Source: Myxococcales bacterium
Lineage (GTDB): Bacteria > Myxococcota_A > Polyangia > Polyangiales > Polyangiaceae
Length of the DNA stretch: 58,902 bases
Reading direction: 5' to 3'
NCBI GenBank assembly: GCA_016191785.1
Contig: JACPVJ010000154.1
Span: forward strand, 1 to 58,902
Under the pieces are notes generated by a model, which was given only the letters and a program-made list of their open reading frames with translations, was not told the DNA's origin and did not search any database. This document shows positions 34,550 through 42,107 of this stretch, piece after piece (within the stretch, counting starts at the first letter, position 1; every line of letters starts with the position of its first letter). A program made the translations under genes and the position numbers.

Positions 34550-35374
34550 TCACAGCTCCCGGATGCCCATCAGGGGCTCTGCTTTGGTCAGCGGGTAGAC
34601 GGGCCCGTCTTTGCACACGAAGCTCGGCCCGAGCTGGCAGTGTCCGCAGCTGCCCACGCCGCACTTCATGTTGCGCTCCATCGAGACGTAGATGCGCGCC
34701 GACGGGACGCCCAGGCCTTCGAGCTCGCGTGACGCGAAGCGCATCATGACCTCGGGCCCGCACAAGAGGGCCACGGTGCTCTCTGGCGTGAGCTCGAAGC
34801 GTCGCAGGAGCTTGGTCACGACGCCGGTGTGGCCCCGCCAGTCCGGGTCGCCGCGGTCGACGGTCACCTCGAGATCGACGTCGATCCGGCCGCGCCACCG
34901 CTCGATCTCCTTTTCGTACAGGATGTCGGCCGGGGTGCGCGCGCCGTAGGCGATGCACAGCTTGCCGAAGGCCTGGCGGCGCGACAGCATGCTGTAGATG
35001 GCAGGGCGGAGCGGGGCGAGGCCGATCCCGCCGGCCACGACGATCACGTCTTTGCCCTGCGCTTCGTCCACCGGCCACGGGGTGCCGAAGGGGCCGCGCA
35101 CGCCCACGCCGTCACCCTTCTTCAGGGCCTCGAGCCCGCGCGTGGTCGGACCGACGGCGCGGATGGTGTGCGTCAGCACGGCGGGCTTCAGCGGGTCGCC
35201 GCTGATCGAGATCGGGACCTCGCCCAGGCCGAAGGCGTACAGCATGTTGAACTGTCCCGGCGCGAAGCGGAAGCCGCCGCGGGGCCTCGCGTCGAGGTCG
35301 AAGGTGAACGTGTCACGCGTCTCGTGGCGAACGCGGGTGATCTCCATCGACTCGAGCAAGAGGGCGTCGGTCAT
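34550..35374 (-). CDS. Hydrogenase gamma subunit, FAD/NAD(P)-binding with [2Fe-2S]
   Basis: A 274-residue ferredoxin-NADP reductase-type subunit. The FAD region is FAPGQFNMLYAFGLGEVPIS, the NAD(P) site VVAGGIGLAPLRPAIYSM, and the C-terminal [2Fe-2S] cysteines CGVGSCGHCQLG...FVCKDG. Together with the beta subunit it links the hydrogenase to NAD(P)H. The ATG overlaps the stop of the cyclic-nucleotide-binding gene. Confidence 0.92.
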   Translation of the reverse strand: MTDALLLESMEITRVRHETRDTFTFDLDARPRGGFRFAPGQFNMLYAFGLGEVPISISGDPLKPAVLTHTIRAVGPTTRGLEALKKGDGVGVRGPFGTPWPVDEAQGKDVIVVAGGIGLAPLRPAIYSMLSRRQAFGKLCIAYGARTPADILYEKEIERWRGRIDVDLEVTVDRGDPDWRGHTGVVTKLLRRFELTPESTVALLCGPEVMMRFASRELEGLGVPSARIYVSMERNMKCGVGSCGHCQLGPSFVCKDGPVYPLTKAEPLMGIREL

Positions 35375-35841
35375 CCTAGCTCCGCTTTGTAGACGTCGAG
35401 CTGCTGCAGTCGCGCGTGAGTGAGCCGCTCGGACGCCGCCGCGAGCAGCCGCAGGGTGAAGGCGTACCCGAAGCCGTGGTCGGCCTGGACCTTTCCCCGC
35501 AGGCAGTTGGCATCGAGCGCGAATACCAATGTGGGCTCGAGCGCGCGCGCGTCGAGGTGCCAGCGAAACGGCGGCAAGAGCACCGACCAACCCAGGATGT
35601 CCCCCGGGGCCAGGGTATCGACCTTCACCGCGCCCTTGCCGGGGATGTGGCTCTCGATGGCGACGGAGCCGGCGCGCACCAGGAACAGCGATTCAGCGAG
35701 AGACCCCTCGCGCACCAGGTACTCTCCGGCCTCGTAGCGGGCATTTTTTGCACACCCGGCCAAGAACTCGTTCTGGCCCTGGGTGAGGTCCTTGCAGAAG
35801 GGATGCTGGGCGAGGGACCGGGCGAGGGATTCTGGGTTCAT
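35371..35841 (-). CDS. Cyclic-nucleotide-binding-domain protein inside the hydrogenase operon
   Basis: A 156-residue protein made of one CNB domain (YEAGEYLVREGSLAESLFLVR at about 36, then APGDILGWSVLLPP). No DNA-binding helix-turn-helix follows, so it is not a CRP/FNR-type transcription factor. The phosphate-binding cassette normally has an Arg-Ala pair (GE...RxA); here it reads GDILGWSVLLPPFRWH, so cNMP binding is uncertain. It overlaps the beta (upstream) and gamma (downstream) genes by 4 bp each. Stoichiometric production and a regulatory or structural role in the enzyme are inferred. Confidence 0.88.
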   Translation of the reverse strand: MNPESLARSLAQHPFCKDLTQGQNEFLAGCAKNARYEAGEYLVREGSLAESLFLVRAGSVAIESHIPGKGAVKVDTLAPGDILGWSVLLPPFRWHLDARALEPTLVFALDANCLRGKVQADHGFGYAFTLRLLAAASERLTHARLQQLDVYKAELG

Positions 35842-36959
35842 GTTGCCTTCTCCGAAGTGCCAGCCGAGGCGATCGCACGTGCCTCTTCCGTGATGTCGAT
35901 GCCCACCGGACACCAGGTGATGCAGCGGCCGCAGCCGACGCAGCCGGACGAGCCGAACTGCTCGTGCCAGCTCGAGAGCTTGTGGGTCATCCACTGCCGA
36001 TAGCGGGCGCGCGTGCTGGGGCGCACGGGCCCGCCGTGAATGTAAGAGAACTCGGGGTTGAAGCACGAGTCCCAGCGCCGCCGCCGCTCGGCACCCGCGC
36101 CATCGAGGTCAGTGAAGTCCTCGATCGTGGTGCAGAAGCAGGTTGGGCAGACCTGGGTGCAGTTTGCGCACGCCAGGCAGCGCTCGGCGACCTGGGCAAA
36201 GCGTGGGTGATCGAGGTTCTTTGCCAGGCGAGCGCCGAGCCCGTCCGCCTCGAGGCGACGGGTGATGCGCTGAGCGGCTACCACCGGCACCTTGGCCGCG
36301 TGGATCTTGTCCAGCGTGCTGGCGGTGAGCAGACCGAGCTCGCGCACCAGGGCGAGCCCAATGGGGCTGCCGGTCTCGACCACGAACCGGTGCTCGCCAG
36401 AGGTGAGCTCGGTGAGCGCCAGGTCCCACGGGCCGCCCGCGCGTGGCCCGGTGCCCATCGACGAGCAAAAGCAGGTGGACGACGGCGAGCCGCAGTGGAC
36501 GGCGATGAGCAGCACCTCCGAGCGCCGCGCGGCGTAGCGTTCGTCGCGGTAGCGATCGCCCTCGAGGACCCGGTCCAAGACGCGCAACGCGGACAGATCG
36601 CAGCCGCGCGCTCCCAGAAGCGCCACCTTTCGAGGGGCGACGGGCTCCGGCACGAAGCGGAGCGTCTTGCCTTCGCGCTGCACGCGGTAGAGCCGCTCTT
36701 CCGGCACGTGAAAGGCGCGCTTGAACGAGCCCGGCCCGGCGGCGAAGCCGAAGACCGCGCCATCGTCCCGGGGGACGACGCGGTACTGGCCTGGGCTCTG
36801 CTCGTCGCCCAGGCCGACGGGGAGCTCGGCGTCGCTCTCGATGGAGTCGTAGACGATCGCGCCGTCGCGAGGCGTGGGGCCCACGACGTCGTAGCCGCGC
36901 GCGCGGAGCAGGGCGATGAGCTCGCCCAGCCGAGATCGTGGAAGCGACCAGATGTCCAT
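35838..36959 (-). CDS. Hydrogenase beta subunit with two [4Fe-4S] clusters
   Basis: A 373-residue iron-sulfur subunit related to the sulfhydrogenase beta subunit. Cluster motifs are CLACANCTQVCPTC (about 262) and CVGCGRCITWCPVG (about 342). The middle contains GARGCDLSALRVLD and HCGSPSSTCFCSSMG, shared by this family. It should carry electrons between the small subunit and the flavin subunit. The ATG shares one base with the upstream acyl carrier protein stop (TGATG). Confidence 0.92.
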   Translation of the reverse strand: MDIWSLPRSRLGELIALLRARGYDVVGPTPRDGAIVYDSIESDAELPVGLGDEQSPGQYRVVPRDDGAVFGFAAGPGSFKRAFHVPEERLYRVQREGKTLRFVPEPVAPRKVALLGARGCDLSALRVLDRVLEGDRYRDERYAARRSEVLLIAVHCGSPSSTCFCSSMGTGPRAGGPWDLALTELTSGEHRFVVETGSPIGLALVRELGLLTASTLDKIHAAKVPVVAAQRITRRLEADGLGARLAKNLDHPRFAQVAERCLACANCTQVCPTCFCTTIEDFTDLDGAGAERRRRWDSCFNPEFSYIHGGPVRPSTRARYRQWMTHKLSSWHEQFGSSGCVGCGRCITWCPVGIDITEEARAIASAGTSEKAT

Positions 36960-37213
36960 CAACGCCCCTTGGTGGCGGTCTCGAGATAGTCCACCGCCGA
37001 GCCCAGAGTAAAGAGCTTGGGGTAGTCGGTCTCCGGGATGTCGACGCCCAGGTCCGCATGCAGGGCGGTGATGAACCCGAGGAAGTCCATCGAGTCGATG
37101 TCGAGCTCGTCGCGAAGGTCGGCGCTCCGGGGGATCGACGACGGGTCGGCCTCGGGGGCGACGCGACGGAGCGCCCTCGAGACGGCCTGCTCCAGTTCGG
37201 CGCGTTCCGGCAT
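36959..37213 (-). CDS. Acyl carrier protein-like protein, first gene of the hydrogenase operon
   Basis: The protein has 84 residues and is acidic and helical. It has the phosphopantetheine attachment motif DIDSMDFLGFITAL (Ser near residue 41) in the normal ACP position. The ATG at 37213 follows a 14-bp palindrome whose 3' arm holds the likely ribosome site AGGA. Coupling to the beta subunit by TGATG means it is made with the hydrogenase. Its partner enzymes are unknown: no ketosynthase or adenylation domain lies in the operon, although an acetyl-CoA synthetase operon is 5 kb away. Confidence 0.88.
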   Translation of the reverse strand: MPERAELEQAVSRALRRVAPEADPSSIPRSADLRDELDIDSMDFLGFITALHADLGVDIPETDYPKLFTLGSAVDYLETATKGR

Positions 37214-37219
37214 GCAGGC

Positions 37220-37233
37220 TGTCCTGCAGGACA
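37220..37233. promoter_or_regulatory. 14-bp perfect palindrome over the ribosome site of the hydrogenase operon
   Basis: TGTCCTGCAGGACA is a perfect inverted repeat 6 bp upstream of the ACP start codon. On the mRNA (minus strand) its 3' arm contains AGGA, the only ribosome-site-like sequence before the ATG. It could be a protein operator or an RNA element masking translation. A 14-bp palindrome with no spacer forms a poor RNA hairpin, which favours a protein site. Confidence 0.4.
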
Positions 37234-37369
37234 CATGCCACGGCAGCCCCGTTCGACCCGGGCGATTTGCCGGCGTTCGGTCGGCCTCGGGGCGCGCGAA
37301 CGCGCAAGCCGTGCGCCGACCGATGACCGGACACGCAGGTTTCGAGCACTGGTAGCCTCGGGCGTCGAC

Positions 37370-38161
37370 ATGCGTGTCTTCGAATCGATGGCCCTCGAGC
37401 CGTGGGTCGTCGCCACTCCGGGCCTCCGCGCACGCCTCGCCGAGGCGCCGCTCGGAGTGCCGCGAGGCGACCTGCGCTGGTACGATCCGACCCGCTGCGC
37501 CAGCGCGCCGTTCCTCGATCAGCTCGAGCGGCTGGACGAGCTGACCTTCGGTCCCCAGGACCTCCGCATGCCGCGTTGGGCGTTCTACGACTGCGCCGAG
37601 CTCCCAGGGGCGCTGGTCGGGTACGGAGGCTCGGGCGACCGCCTGCCCGAGAGCACTCGCGCGCTTTCGATCGATGCCGACGCGTTCGTCCCGATCAGCA
37701 TGTGCATGGCGATCCCGATGGTGCTGCCCGACGCCTGGCTGGTGTTCTCGGTTTCTTCGCTGCTCGACCTGGCCCCGGGACCGGAGGCCTCGGCGCTGGG
37801 CGTCGAGACTCTCGCGCTCACGCTCGCCGCCCTCCGCCCTCGTCGGGTGACGGGCACCGTGCAGTGGCGCTCGTCGAGCATGGAAGTGCACGCGCGCTTC
37901 GCGCCGCTCGAAGTCCGCGCCGCCTGGGTTCCCGCGCACACCCACGCCGCCACCTGCGTCTTTGCCTTCGACGCCGATGACGCCGGGATCGAGCGAGCGC
38001 TGGCGGGCATGGGCGGCGAGGCGGGCGACGGTCTGGTCGTCGATCCGGACGACTTTGCCACGCTCCAGGAGATGCAGTCGCGCATCGAGGCCGGGGACAG
38101 CCTCTCGCTCGTCGGGACGACCCGTGAGGGCCTGGCGCGGGTCGTGTGGGGTCGACCGTGA
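37370..38161 (+). CDS. Hypothetical protein, first of two tandem paralogues
   Basis: An unrecognised soluble protein of 263 residues. It shares the block MPRWAFYDCAELPGALVGYG with MPRWVFFDGAELPGAIVGFG of the next gene, the following PISMCMAIP/PLSMFIAIP, and the late TVQWRSSSMEVHARFAPLEV/ATQWNSSALSIHARLGPLEL. These blocks show divergence from a common ancestor. No signal peptide or metal motif is evident. Start at ATG 37370; its stop overlaps the GTG of the paralogue. Confidence 0.75.
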   Translation: MRVFESMALEPWVVATPGLRARLAEAPLGVPRGDLRWYDPTRCASAPFLDQLERLDELTFGPQDLRMPRWAFYDCAELPGALVGYGGSGDRLPESTRALSIDADAFVPISMCMAIPMVLPDAWLVFSVSSLLDLAPGPEASALGVETLALTLAALRPRRVTGTVQWRSSSMEVHARFAPLEVRAAWVPAHTHAATCVFAFDADDAGIERALAGMGGEAGDGLVVDPDDFATLQEMQSRIEAGDSLSLVGTTREGLARVVWGRP

Positions 38162-39000
38162 CCCTGCTTTCGCCGGTCAACGGCAGCCTGGTGGCGCGTC
38201 TCAGGCCGTTCGTGGTGGCCTTGAAAGAGCACCAGTCCGCGCTCGACTGCGCGGCATTCGGTTGGGAGATCCGTGACGAAGATCGCCTGGACCCGCTCTG
38301 CGTGGTCTCGGCCCCCGTGCTCGAGATCTTGCGGCGGCTCGACGCTGCCACTTTCGGTCCCGAAGGCATGCCCATGCCCCGCTGGGTGTTCTTCGACGGT
38401 GCGGAGTTGCCCGGCGCCATCGTCGGATTCGGGGCGGATCCGGACGCGCTCTCGGACCGCACGCGCGAGCTCTTGAAGGTCGGCTCGGATCACTCGGGCG
38501 TCGTGCCGCTGTCGATGTTCATCGCCATCCCCACCCACGAGCCGGGGACGTGGATGGCCCACAACCTGGCCAGCATGGCGCCCCTGGTCCGCGACGAGAA
38601 GCTCCACGGCCTCGGGGGGCTGACCAAGGCCTACGGGCTCGGCGTGTACCGCGCCCGCCGCCAGATCGGCGCCACCCAGTGGAACTCGAGCGCGCTCTCG
38701 ATTCACGCGCGCCTGGGCCCGCTCGAGCTTCTGAGCGCCTGGACTCCGGCCCACAGCGAGCCGTGGACGCTCACCTATGGCGTCGACGTGACCGAGGTCG
38801 CGCTCTTGAACCTGGCACGTGATCCAGCGGGCAGCGTCGCCCGTCCGAAGCCGGACTTCTGGGTGGACTCCGACGACCACCCCGCGATGCGCGCCCTGCA
38901 GAGCCGGTTCGAGGCGGGCGAGCGCTTCCTCATCGTCGGGCGCCCCGAGCGGGTCGGTCCCGAGCGCCTGCGCGTACCGGTGGCGCAGCCGGCCGAGTGA
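38158..39000 (+). CDS. Hypothetical protein, second of two tandem paralogues
   Basis: A 280-residue paralogue of the preceding product (shared blocks around FFDGAELPGAIVGFG, PLSMFIAIP and HARLGPLELLSAW). GTG 38158 is preferred because it gives the GTGA overlap with the upstream stop; a GTG at 38146 adds four residues. The C-terminal part DDHPAMRALQSRFEAGERFL matches DDFATLQEMQSRIEAGDSLS of its neighbour. The conserved aromatic/acidic residues in the shared block would be candidates for a binding site. The function is unknown. Confidence 0.75.
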   Translation: MTLLSPVNGSLVARLRPFVVALKEHQSALDCAAFGWEIRDEDRLDPLCVVSAPVLEILRRLDAATFGPEGMPMPRWVFFDGAELPGAIVGFGADPDALSDRTRELLKVGSDHSGVVPLSMFIAIPTHEPGTWMAHNLASMAPLVRDEKLHGLGGLTKAYGLGVYRARRQIGATQWNSSALSIHARLGPLELLSAWTPAHSEPWTLTYGVDVTEVALLNLARDPAGSVARPKPDFWVDSDDHPAMRALQSRFEAGERFLIVGRPERVGPERLRVPVAQPAE

Positions 39001-39002
39001 GC

Positions 39003-40163
39003 TCACAGGCGCGAGGGCTCGCTGAGCAGCTTCTCGAGCCGGGCGAGGAACGAGGCACCCCGATGCCCGTCGCTCGCGCGGTGGTCTCCAGCCAGCGTCA
39101 TGCTCAGCACTGGCTTCGCGACGACCTGCCCGTCCACGACCCACGGGCGCACGGCCGGGGTGCCGAAGCCGACCAAGGCGGTCTGCGGCGGGTAGATCAC
39201 CCCCGCCACGCTCTCGACGCCGCGCTCGCCCAGGCTGGTGACGGTGATCGTGCCCTGAGCGAGCTCGCTCGATCGGAGCTGTCCGCGGCGCGCGCGCTCC
39301 ACCACGTCCCGCAGGCGGCTCATCACCTGGTCCAGCGAGAGCCGGTCGGCGTCGGCCACGGCCGGGATCACGAGGCCGCCCCCGCGGAGCGAGATCGCCA
39401 TGCCTACGTGGATGCTCGGATTCACCACCACCGCGTCGTCTTCCCACCTGGCGTTCAATTCGGGGAAGTCGTGCAGGGCCAGCGCGACGGCGCGGATCAG
39501 CAACGCTCCGGCGACCAGGCGCTCGCCGGGGGGGCGCTCGGCGTTGGTTCGCTCCAGGAAGTCCCGGGCCGCGTCGAAGCTGATCCGATGAGTGACGTAG
39601 TAGTGGGGGATCTCGCGGTTCGAGCGGCTCATCGCCCGGGCAATGGCCTGCCGCATGCGCATGGGGGCATCTACCGGCGCAGGGGGCGACTTCGCGGCCG
39701 CCGCCCGCGTCACGTCGTCGCGGGTGATGGCACCGCCGGGCCCCGTGCCCGAGACCCGGCCCGGATCGACCCCGAGCTCGCGAGCGAGCCGCCGCGCCGA
39801 GGGCGAGATGCGCTGCCGGATCGGGGCGGCTGCCTCGGGGGTGTGCAGCGAGCCCGACGGCGCCGCCGCGGGTTCGGTCACGGCAGGGGGTGACGGAGGT
39901 GGGGGACCCGGATCGGCTCGGGGAGGCGTGTCTTCCGAAATCACCGCCAGCGCGGTTCCGACCGGCACCGTCGCGCCCTCGCCGACCAACAGTCGCTCCA
40001 CGCGGCCGCTCACGAACACCTCGACCTCGATCACCCCCTTGTCGGTGTCCACCTCGGCGATGATGTCGCCGCGCTTCACCGTCTGGCCCGGAGTGACGCG
40101 CCAGAGCACCAGCCTGCCGGCGGTCATGTCCGAGCCGAGCGAGGGCATGACGAACTCAGCCAC
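39003..40163 (-). CDS. Dihydrolipoamide acetyltransferase (E2) of a 2-oxoacid dehydrogenase
   Basis: A 386-residue E2. One lipoyl domain (DTDKGVIEVE, lipoylated Lys near 43) is followed by a Pro/Ala linker, a peripheral-subunit-binding domain (SPSARRLARELGVD, about 121) and a catalytic domain ending DHRASDG, the HRxxDG active site. GTG 40163 is the start; it overlaps the E1-beta stop by 8 bp. No E3 (lipoamide dehydrogenase) gene is in the window. An acetoin-cleaving complex has the same layout and cannot be excluded. Confidence 0.92.
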   Translation of the reverse strand: MAEFVMPSLGSDMTAGRLVLWRVTPGQTVKRGDIIAEVDTDKGVIEVEVFVSGRVERLLVGEGATVPVGTALAVISEDTPPRADPGPPPPSPPAVTEPAAAPSGSLHTPEAAAPIRQRISPSARRLARELGVDPGRVSGTGPGGAITRDDVTRAAAAKSPPAPVDAPMRMRQAIARAMSRSNREIPHYYVTHRISFDAARDFLERTNAERPPGERLVAGALLIRAVALALHDFPELNARWEDDAVVVNPSIHVGMAISLRGGGLVIPAVADADRLSLDQVMSRLRDVVERARRGQLRSSELAQGTITVTSLGERGVESVAGVIYPPQTALVGFGTPAVRPWVVDGQVVAKPVLSMTLAGDHRASDGHRGASFLARLEKLLSEPSRL

Positions 40164-41136
40164 GGCCGAACAACTCCAAGGTAGCGCTCACGATCGCGGG
40201 GACCCGAGGCAGCGCTGCCTCTTCCAGGTGTTTGGCGTAAGGGATCGGCACCTCGGCGCTGCACACCCGAGCGATCGGCGCGTCCAACTCGTAGAACGCC
40301 CGCTCCGCGAGCAGCGCGGCCACCTCGGCGCTGAAGCTGCCGGTCTTCCAGCCTTCGTCGATGATCACGGCGCGATGGGTCCTGGTGACGCTGGCGCAGA
40401 CCGTGTCCGTGTCGAGTGGGCGGAGCGTGCGCAGGTCGATCACCTCGGCGCTGATGCCGGCGGCAGCCAGCTCCGAGGCGGCGGCCAGGGCCTTGCCGAG
40501 CGACCCGCCGTAGGTGATCAGACTCACGTCGTGGCCCTCGCGCCGCACCAGCGCTTCTCCGATCCGGGCCGGGCCCCGCGCTTCGTCCAGCTCGCCCTCG
40601 GTCGGGTAGAGCAGCTGGTGCTCGAAGAGGAAGACCGGGTCGGGATCAGCCAGCGCTGCCAGCAAGAGGTCGTGGGCGTCCTGCACCGTGGCCGGCGCCA
40701 GCACCTTGATGCCGGGCACGTGGGCGTACCACCCCTCCAGGCTGTGGGAGTGCTGGGCCGCGAGCTGTCGCCCCCCGCCGGTGGCCATGCGCACCACCAA
40801 CGGCACGCTGAGCTGCCCCCCGGACATGTGCCGCAGCGTGGCGGCGTTGTTCACCACCTGATCGAGGGCCAGCAAGCTGAAGTTCACCGTCATGATCTCG
40901 ACGATGGGCCGGAGACCGCCCAGGGCTGCACCGATGCCGGCGCCCAGAAACCCGCTCTCGGCCAGGGGCGTGTCGCGGATCCGCTCGGGACCGAAGCGCT
41001 CGAGCAGCCCCTTGCTCACGGCGTACGCGCCCCCGTACCGCCCCACGTCTTCACCCATCAGCAGCACCCGCGGGTCCGCGTCGAGCGCCGTCGAGAGCGC
41101 GACCCGGATCGCTTCGCGATAGGTGAGCGTGGTCAT
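40156..41136 (-). CDS. Pyruvate dehydrogenase E1 beta subunit
   Basis: A 326-residue E1 beta subunit: TYREAIRVALSTALDADPRV, LMGEDVGRYGGAYAVSKGLL, PLAESGFLGAGIGAALGGLR and the C-terminal LRPLDTDTV. It forms the alpha2beta2 thiamine enzyme with the product of the overlapping upstream gene. Confidence 0.92.
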   Translation of the reverse strand: MTTLTYREAIRVALSTALDADPRVLLMGEDVGRYGGAYAVSKGLLERFGPERIRDTPLAESGFLGAGIGAALGGLRPIVEIMTVNFSLLALDQVVNNAATLRHMSGGQLSVPLVVRMATGGGRQLAAQHSHSLEGWYAHVPGIKVLAPATVQDAHDLLLAALADPDPVFLFEHQLLYPTEGELDEARGPARIGEALVRREGHDVSLITYGGSLGKALAAASELAAAGISAEVIDLRTLRPLDTDTVCASVTRTHRAVIIDEGWKTGSFSAEVAALLAERAFYELDAPIARVCSAEVPIPYAKHLEEAALPRVPAIVSATLELFGRG

Positions 41137-42107
41137 CGGGCCTCCGGAGTGAGCACGTCACGCAGCAGATCGGCGACCGGCTCGAGGGGGGCCGCATCGG
41201 CCTCGTCGCACGCCTGCTGGACGGCGGTCCGCACTCGGTCTTCGATCGCCGCGCGCGCCGCCGGGTCGAGGAGGCCGCGGCGCTCGAGCTGTGCCGCGGC
41301 CAGATCGATCGGGTCGTGCTTCTGGGCCCACTCGGCGACCTCTTCTCGCGAGCGATAGGCCTCCGCGTCGTACATCGAGTGCGCGCGGAAGCGATAGGTC
41401 TTGGCCTCGAGGAAGAACGGGCTTCGATGGCGCCGCACCTCGCTCACCGCGTGCTGGGCCGCAGCCTCGACGGCGAACAGGTCCATCCCGTCCACGTTCT
41501 CGGCCGGGATGCCGTAGGCCCGGGGCTTCACGCACAGGTCCGTCAGCGACTCGTGGCGCTCGAGGGCCGTGCCCATGGCGTACAGGTTGTTCTCGCAGAC
41601 GAACAGCACGGGCAGCCGCCAGAGCGCCGCCAGGTTCATCGACTCGTGGAACTCTCCCTCGTCCACCGCGCCGTCGCCGAAGAAACACACCGTCACGCGG
41701 TCGTGGCCCAGCATCGAGTCGGCAAGCGCCAGCCCCACCGCCACCGGCAGGCCGCCGCCGACGATGGCGTGGCCGCCGAAGAAGCGGTGAGGTGTGGAGA
41801 ACAGGTGCATCGAGCCGCCGCGCCCCCGGCTGCAGCCCGTCGCCTTGCCGTACATCTCGGCCATCACCGAGCCGGGCCCGAGGCCGCGCGCGAGCGCGTG
41901 ACCGTGCTCGCGGTAGGTCGCCACGACGTTGTCGTCCGCCGAGAGCGCCGCCATGACGCCGACCGCCACCGCCTCTTCGCCGATGTACAGGTGCAAGAAA
42001 CCGCGGATCTTGCCGGTCGAGTACACCTCGGCGCACTTCTCCTCGAAGCGACGGATCAGCACCATCTGCTCGAACGCTGCGAGTGCGCGCTCGCGCCCGT
42101 CGATCAT
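41133..42107 (-). CDS. Pyruvate dehydrogenase E1 alpha subunit
   Basis: A 324-residue thiamine-binding subunit. The ThDP motif runs from CFFGDGAVDEGEFHESMNLA to CENNLYAMGT, and the phosphorylation-loop area is YRFRAHSMYDAEAYRS. Sequence favours pyruvate over branched-chain acids, but acetoin dehydrogenase alpha subunits are similar. It overlaps the acetyl-CoA synthetase stop by 4 bp and E1-beta by 4 bp. Confidence 0.9.
   Translation of the reverse strand: MIDGRERALAAFEQMVLIRRFEEKCAEVYSTGKIRGFLHLYIGEEAVAVGVMAALSADDNVVATYREHGHALARGLGPGSVMAEMYGKATGCSRGRGGSMHLFSTPHRFFGGHAIVGGGLPVAVGLALADSMLGHDRVTVCFFGDGAVDEGEFHESMNLAALWRLPVLFVCENNLYAMGTALERHESLTDLCVKPRAYGIPAENVDGMDLFAVEAAAQHAVSEVRRHRSPFFLEAKTYRFRAHSMYDAEAYRSREEVAEWAQKHDPIDLAAAQLERRGLLDPAARAAIEDRVRTAVQQACDEADAAPLEPVADLLRDVLTPEAR

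Noticed and set aside
37303..37318. Possible sigma-54 site before the hydrogenase operon (minus strand, CGGCGCACGGCTTGCG)
   Set aside because: Spacing is right but only 8 of 12 positions match. In DNA this GC-rich such matches are expected by chance.
39003..42107. Acetoin dehydrogenase (acoABC) instead of pyruvate dehydrogenase
   Set aside because: Not excluded, only less favoured. There is no acoX/acoR-type gene nearby, and the regulator and diol genes typical of aco operons are missing.
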